Origin: Nipponacmea schrenckii
Lineage: Eukaryota; Mollusca; Gastropoda; Lottiidae
Direction of reading: 5' to 3'
DNA length: 64,000 nucleotides
Assembly (NCBI GenBank): GCA_030562195.1
Contig: JAUJPP010000007.1
Coordinates: 15,559,769 to 15,623,768, forward strand
Part shown: piece after piece, positions 59,197 to 64,000 of the stretch
Numbering within the stretch: the stretch's first letter is position 1
Layout: every line of letters begins with the position of its first letter
The notes under the pieces: model-generated
What the model was told of the DNA's origin: nothing
Database searches by the model: none
The model's input: the letters and a program-made list of their open reading frames with translations, nothing else
Translations under genes and position numbers: made by a program

Positions 59197-62100
59197 CTAA
59201 AAATAAATTAATACAAGCCTTTAGTACTATGATACAGAAGGGGTTGATCAAATTGCAAGAACTCATCTTATGCAAAAACCATTATCGTTGACCTGTTTCA
59301 ATAAAAAGATGTTCTAGTGTTGCTGCCATCTGATTGGCCAGTCAGGAAGATAATTAGAGATTAAGTGTTATTACTGGCTGTTTAGTTTGAAGTATTTTGT
59401 TGAGTGATCTGATTGGCTGTATTCACTAAACTACAATCCAATCAAATCAATGCAGCCTGTGATACTGCCGTCTGATGGCTATTGCTGTCAAGGTTCTAGA
59501 CTGATTGTGTAACAAGCCTGTTCATAGTGATGAATGAACAAGGTGATTTTTGTATCAGAATCAAGGATAATTCAGGCTGTTAAGGATGCGACTTTAAAAG
59601 GGTTCCACTAGAAGAGTGCTAATTATAAAAAATCTTTATAGCATTAAAAAGTAAATTTAGGGTCTGTAAAAGCAAAGCACCCAATATTTGGAGCGATAAA
59701 ATTATACTGGTAAGGAAATGTCATTTCTATCACCAAAACTAAACTAATTCCTAAATATATGAAATAAATCATTAAATCCAGGGTTTTAAAATTTCAAATT
59801 ATTCTATTAAATTCAGATCTGGATGTTTCATTTAAAGTTTATATTTTTGGGCAACTCTACTAGGCATCCCTTATCTGTCAAATTATTCTTAAAATTGTTG
59901 TGTCAAATTGTCATGTTTTATGTAAAAAATTTAAACAAATGTGCTGACAATGCAAGCTTATAAAAAAAAATCCCAGAAAATCTATTAATGAACAGTGTTC
60001 CAGTCATTTGATGGGTCCAATAGTTGTGGTGGTAAATGACTAGTTAGCTCCTTGCCAGCTTAAGCTGATATCAAAGCCTTCTGGGTCCAATACTTAAATC
60101 TGGTTTAAATATAGCCTCATCATCCTATCAGATTACTACATTTCTTTAAATCTTGATTTTAACTCAGACTAGTTTTCAAGAATAGGGCTCCAGAGCTTTG
60201 ATTGGCTAACAGACCAAGTTGTTGGTTGTACAACACAGATGACAGATGAACACACATTGCAAGTGGAGTCGCCCGTAGGATAAACACAAAACGAACTATC
60301 CAGATCTACATTTTCCTATCCAAAATAGGGAGAAATGACATATGCTTACCAATAGAATTCTTGGCTAGAGATAATCAATAAAGATATTGTAAAAATTTGT
60401 CAACCTCAGGACATATTTTACATGCTAAACCCATTTTTGTCCAAAACATTAGTCAAACCTTCCGTTGAATATACATGGCTTCTAAAACTTAAAACTTTGG
60501 TGGCCTTGAGTTTTTATACTAGAGCAAAAACTTTTTAGTTTGTTTGTATAGCATACAAAGGTGAGTGAAATACTCAGGTAAGGGATTGTAAAGGTATTTT
60601 AAAAAGTTTTATGACTATCAGGGACACTGATATCATCAATTGAAGATAATATTTTCAGCCAAATGTCTGTAGTTCCTGCAATTCACTACAACTAAGTTTT
60701 TGATGACATCACTATTTGCAAAATCTGCTTATTTAACCTTATAAGGCCTTTGCATTAGTGACATCATCAAACACTTACTTTTAATGAAATTGATGAACCA
60801 TAGACTTTCTGAAATTTGGAATTTTGCAAATTGATCTTATTAGTTACTCCATTACAAATGCAAAATTCCAAAAAACCCCTATACAAATTCTTTAATCAAA
60901 TTTCAATTCTCAAACCTGGCAAAATATATATTGATGGATAAATAAAGAGTTTGAGAAATTGACATTTTATCCTTATTCTAAAAGGAAGTACTTTAAAGGG
61001 ATAATAGCGGTTAGAAGAAACATAAAATTTAATTTCACTCAAACTTGACAAATAACAGTATATATCCATCAGTGGACTTACCTGGCGTCATCACTATACA
61101 TCAAAATCCCCTATAATTCGATAAATCCACAAAATCAAGTAGTTAATAATAAAACGCTTAATACATCCATTAAGCGATTTTCAAATTGTAATTATAAAGG
61201 GGAATAACTCTAACATATTGATTTCCTGCAAGGATGTTTTAGCCCTGATTTCCCAGAAGCTTTTATTTTCAAACAGAATGGAATCGTCGCTTGCTCTTTT
61301 TTTTGAAAAAATCCGAATATAGTTTTATTCTCGCTTTTTGAAAATTTATCAAGTGTGGGATACATACTTATTTAACCAATAGTCAATATTAAACACAAAT
61401 ATTAGGACAAGTGTATTCTAACGGCTATTATCCCTTTAAGGACAGTTACCAAGGAAAATAAGATAAGCTTTCTTACCAATAACAACCATGACTAGCCAAA
61501 GCAAACAGATAATCATTAAAACTTTCTATTGGTTTCTCCTGTAAGACATAATCTATTCTTCTACCTTCATTTAACTGTCCCATACTGACGTCACTATCTT
61601 GGTTAGAACAAACAGCTGAAATATATCAATAATATACTTGGTTAAGACCAGTATATCATCATCAGTACAGTGGAACCTTGTTTATTTGTCATTTTTTGCT
61701 CCTGATAAATTGTCGTGTTCAACAAATTTTCGGAGAGTGTCTACACTGATTACAATCCATTTCCATTGATGTTACTAGCCATTTCAGAACTGTATACAAA
61801 TTACGAAATGTAATGAATGAAGTTTTATGTCCTACTCTTCTGCACCTAATTGGCCAATGACGACAGACAAGGCCATGCAGTGTGCAATGAATGAAATTTC
61901 GCCAGAACAGCGTCATTAGCCTACTCTTTGTGCAATTTTCAACTGTCGAGGGATCTTTAACATGCACATAATATTAAAACAGTACTGGATACATGATGTC
62001 AACAGTTGTTGTGTCCGCCTACTAGAACTGGGGGTACAAATAGGAGGCAGAATGACATAATGGGGGACAACTATCAGGGTTGAGGCCCTAAAAGAGCTAG

Positions 62101-64000
62101 AGAAGCATCATTGAGCAATTGTCTCTTGTGAAGGTCTAAGGATGTTCTCCCCCCTTCCTAAATAATTTCAGGAAAACAATATTAAATTCATTGACACTTA
62201 TCTCACTGGTTTCCATCTTCTATTGATTATCCACTCGATTATGTAATTTACATGGACTGGAATATAGTGAAGATTTTTCTGCTCTCTTTAACATGAGTTA
62301 GAACCAGCCACTTTGACTAAAGCAAAATTTGTAACTAAAAGCCATGACTCTATCCGACTGATTGCATAAATTCCCCTATTAAATCAAATGAACAGATACA
62401 AAGTTTACTTTATTCTAAACCTTTTCATCATAACAATACAATTAAACTTCAATAGGACTAGTTGTTATACTTTTCAAAAATGGTCAAATCTGCACGTGTA
62501 AAGAGAAGAAAATTTAAAGAATCAACTATATTTTACAAGGATACAAACTTATTTCAAATCGCCGTGACAGGAAACTTTCCTTTAATTCTGAAAATATTCA
62601 TGGATAAATTATGTAACAAACTTTAAATGGACGGTTATCGTAATTTCAAACAAGGCAAATGGCCGTTAAAGAAAGAAAATAAAGAATCAACTATATTTTA
62701 CAAGGATAACAACCTAGGTTCACAAGTCCCCCGTGACAGGGATCCTTTCTACCAGCTGGTCCTTGGCATTGATCTTTCCTGGATTATTTACAGCTGGGTG
62801 GACTGGGATTATCGAACTTTCACATGACGATCGAGATTAGAACTCATGTTCGACATTTTCAACGTATCCAAGCAAATGATGTCATGATGTAAAGAAGCAA
62901 CGCTCTAACCGCTGTGCTATAGAACATTATGTTTTGCTAACATAAAAGGCCACACTATTTGCAATAGTACTAAGAAAAAAATCAATAGCTTATGTAAGTA
63001 TAATTCACCATAACGGCAAAACCTAACACAGAGTTAAACATTGGGCAGACTGATTCAGTGACAATTTCTTTAATAGAAAATAAAATATGCATACCTAAGT
63101 GGAGTCGTTTTCTACCTTTATGATGTGGTAATAAATAAGGTTTAATTACACTAGCAGCAGGATTAACTAATGGTTCCAGACGATATGCTACAGGATCAAA
63201 CTATAAAAACAACAGAAGTACATCAATCAGGGCTTTAAAATCTGAGGATAATTTTGAAAATATGGGGGATAACAAGGTACTTTGACAAATTTTTTGAATA
63301 GTTTCAAAATTCATCTTTTAGTCTATCAGAACCATCCCAATTCACATAAAATTAAACAACAAAATTCAACAAATGTTCAAAAGAAAGAAAGATAGCAAAG
63401 GCGATCCATTATCTGCTCATAGCTTTAATGGTTATGTAGCCAATGGCAACAACTCATGAAAATGAAATGAGTTTCACATCCTAGTCTTCTGCACCTTATG
63501 GGCTGATGAAGACAGGCAAAACCATGCAGTGTGCAATGAGACAAATTTTGCCAGGACAACAGTATTTCTTTACTCTATTTGTGATTTTCCACTGTCAAAA
63601 ACTTTCACAACCTATAGCACATGAGCTTTGGTTTAATGTCCCATTCAAATGAGTAAACACTTTGTTCACTCCAACCTGCATCACTGACATTAGGGAAACT
63701 GGGTTGACAAATTTGAAATTTTATCTAAGCATTCCAACCTAGGACTTTCAGGATTGCCAGCATGCATCTAGCTTACTGAGCCACCTTGGCCCCTCTGAAT
63801 TTCACTGGGCTTCATTTGTTAATGAACTGTAATAGCAAGTTTCAATTGGAGACAGACGGATATACAACTATATAGAAGTCAACTTACTGGATGAAAGATA
63901 TTATAAAATCTAGGACAAGTTGGTAATTTAAATTCTTCTCCCATTTGTTCTACACCTCTGACAGACAGGAAGACACCAATAGGTGACCCCAGGGCAAATA
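58833..64000 (-). CDS. DDHD-domain phospholipase, SEC23IP/DDHD2 type (C-terminal part)
   Basis: Four exons with good support: 64000-63888 (cut by the window edge), 63200-63095, 61615-61477 and 59196-58833. Sequence in order: [100 protein letters not shown]. These are the conserved blocks of the metal-binding DDHD domain of intracellular PA-PLA1 enzymes (DDHD1, DDHD2, SEC23IP); [15 protein letters not shown]...YLFAL.SH..YW.SEDT points to DDHD2/SEC23IP rather than DDHD1. SEC23IP sits at ER exit sites with Sec23; DDHD2 is a lipase. Vertebrate proteins end shortly after LKEIY; here about 100 proline-rich residues follow. The linker between RLHL and the RRIDY block is much shorter than in vertebrates, so an exon may be missing from this model. 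Confidence 0.92.
59285..59485. mobile_element. Diverged palindromic GATTGG-type MITE in DDHD-gene intron
   Basis: GACCTGTTTCAATAAAAAGA, CATCTGATTGGCCAGTCAGG and CTGATTGGCTGTATTCACTA resemble the element at 30660. Ends not clear. Confidence 0.35.
60997..61435. mobile_element. TTAA-flanked MITE, copy 3 (439 bp)
   Basis: TTAA at 60993-60996 and 61436-61439. Ends AGGGATAATAGCGGTTAGAA and the near-inverse TCTAACGGCTATTATCCCT. It carries TCAGTGGACTTACCTGGCGT like the other long copies. It ends about 40 bp from DDHD-gene exon 61615-61477. Confidence 0.75.
61477..61615 (-). CDS. DDHD-gene exon
   Basis: Starts [17 protein letters not shown], then [28 protein letters not shown] plus two bases. Acceptor TATATTTCAG, donor GTAAGA. 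The second half of the DDHD domain. Confidence 0.93.
61805..61975 (-). mobile_element. SINE family A fragment
   Basis: TTTTATGTCCTACTCTTCTG, ATGCAGTGTGCAATGAATGA and TCGAGGGATCTTTAACATGC are the inverse of the family A body. tRNA-like head absent. Confidence 0.6.
62512..62712. repeat. Direct duplication, two partial copies
   Basis: AAAGAATCAACTATATTTTA then CAAGGATA occurs at about 62516 and again at about 62680, and both are followed by CCGTGACAGG within 40 bases. The left copy continues into AAACTTTCCTTTAATTCTG. Confidence 0.7.
62600..62934 (-). mobile_element. tRNA-derived SINE, family B
   Basis: On the minus strand it starts TTCTATAGCACAGCGGTTAG then AGCGTTGCTTC (A-box-like) and GAGTTCTAATCTCGATCG (B-box-like), a tRNA-type head, followed by a body with CCACCCAGCTGTAAATAATC. 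No similarity to the family A body was seen. Confidence 0.6.
63095..63200 (-). CDS. DDHD-gene exon
   Basis: [14 protein letters not shown]...[10 protein letters not shown] plus one base. DPVAYR and HHKGRKR are the core DDHD-domain motifs, the D and H of which give the domain its name. Acceptor GTTTTTATAG, donor GTATGC. Confidence 0.93.
63460..63793 (-). mobile_element. tRNA-derived SINE, family A, full length
   Basis: On the minus strand: GGGGCCAAGGTGGCTCAGTA then AGCTAG (A box), GTCCTAGGTTGGAATGC (B box), then TTTCCCTAATGTCAGTGATG, GGGACATTAAACCAAAGCTC, CATTGCACACTGCATGG and the tail AGGATGTGAAACTCATTTCA. It is the clearest full copy and shows that the headless copies elsewhere are truncations. 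Located in the intron between the last two DDHD-gene exons at the right edge. Confidence 0.8.
63888..64000 (-). CDS. DDHD-gene exon (truncated by window edge)
   Basis: 37 codons ending NIFHP, then GTAAGT, phase 0. FALGSPIG is a conserved stretch of the DDHD catalytic region. Confidence 0.92.

Noticed and set aside
62627..62827. [19 protein letters not shown]...
   Set aside because: Lies across SINE family B and a direct duplication, antisense to the DDHD gene; no conserved domain.
62860..62934. Possible tRNA gene (minus strand)
   Set aside because: Has A- and B-box-like stretches but no credible cloverleaf or acceptor stem and continues into a SINE body; called as SINE head.
63725..63793. 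Possible tRNA gene (minus strand)
   Set aside because: Same reasoning: tRNA-like head of SINE family A, joined to the shared body and tail.

Overview
The window looks like nuclear DNA of a bilaterian invertebrate, most likely a mollusc and perhaps a gastropod. It is strongly AT-rich. Its genes are split into short exons with GT/AG junctions, and the introns and intergenic DNA are full of minisatellites, terminal-inverted-repeat elements and tRNA-derived SINEs. Most long ORFs are artefacts of tandem repeats. The real genes were found by joining short exons whose phases fit and whose translations resemble known animal proteins as I remember them; no database was searched.

Five protein genes are supported. 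(1) DPCD, minus strand: the first two coding exons (1022-962, 329-249); the rest lies beyond the left edge. (2) A FAM53-family gene, plus strand, about 8444-22153: one internal coding exon is not securely placed and the 3' UTR is possibly long. (3) YKT6, minus strand, 35524-31407: six coding exons giving a complete 199-residue prenylated R-SNARE. (4) A WBP1/WBP1L-family gene, minus strand, 56605-42270: five coding exons giving a complete 182-residue type I membrane protein with WW-binding PY motifs. (5) The 3' end of a SEC23IP/DDHD2-type phospholipase gene, minus strand, from the right edge to 58833: the end of the DDHD domain plus an unusual proline-rich C-terminal tail. DPCD and FAM53 are divergent, FAM53 and YKT6 are convergent, and YKT6, WBP1 and the DDHD gene lie head-to-tail.

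The space between exons holds at least thirteen minisatellites (units about 16 to 54 bp), a cluster of 'TATACGCCCACAT' elements at 14.2-16.6 kb, a family of TTAA-flanked MITEs, a pogo-like MITE, a GC-rich palindromic MITE, a hAT-like element with a minisatellite inside it, and two tRNA-headed SINE families.

These genes do not form one pathway. YKT6 and a SEC23IP-like protein both act in ER/Golgi traffic, and the WBP1 and DDHD proteins both carry PPxY motifs. The points most worth following are a tandem array of about 25 near-perfect 5' splice sites inside the FAM53 intron, the PPP/PPxY-rich tail on the DDHD protein, and linkage of four of the five genes that echoes human chromosome 10q. I saw no CRISPR array, no rRNA, no intact tRNA gene and no autonomous transposon.
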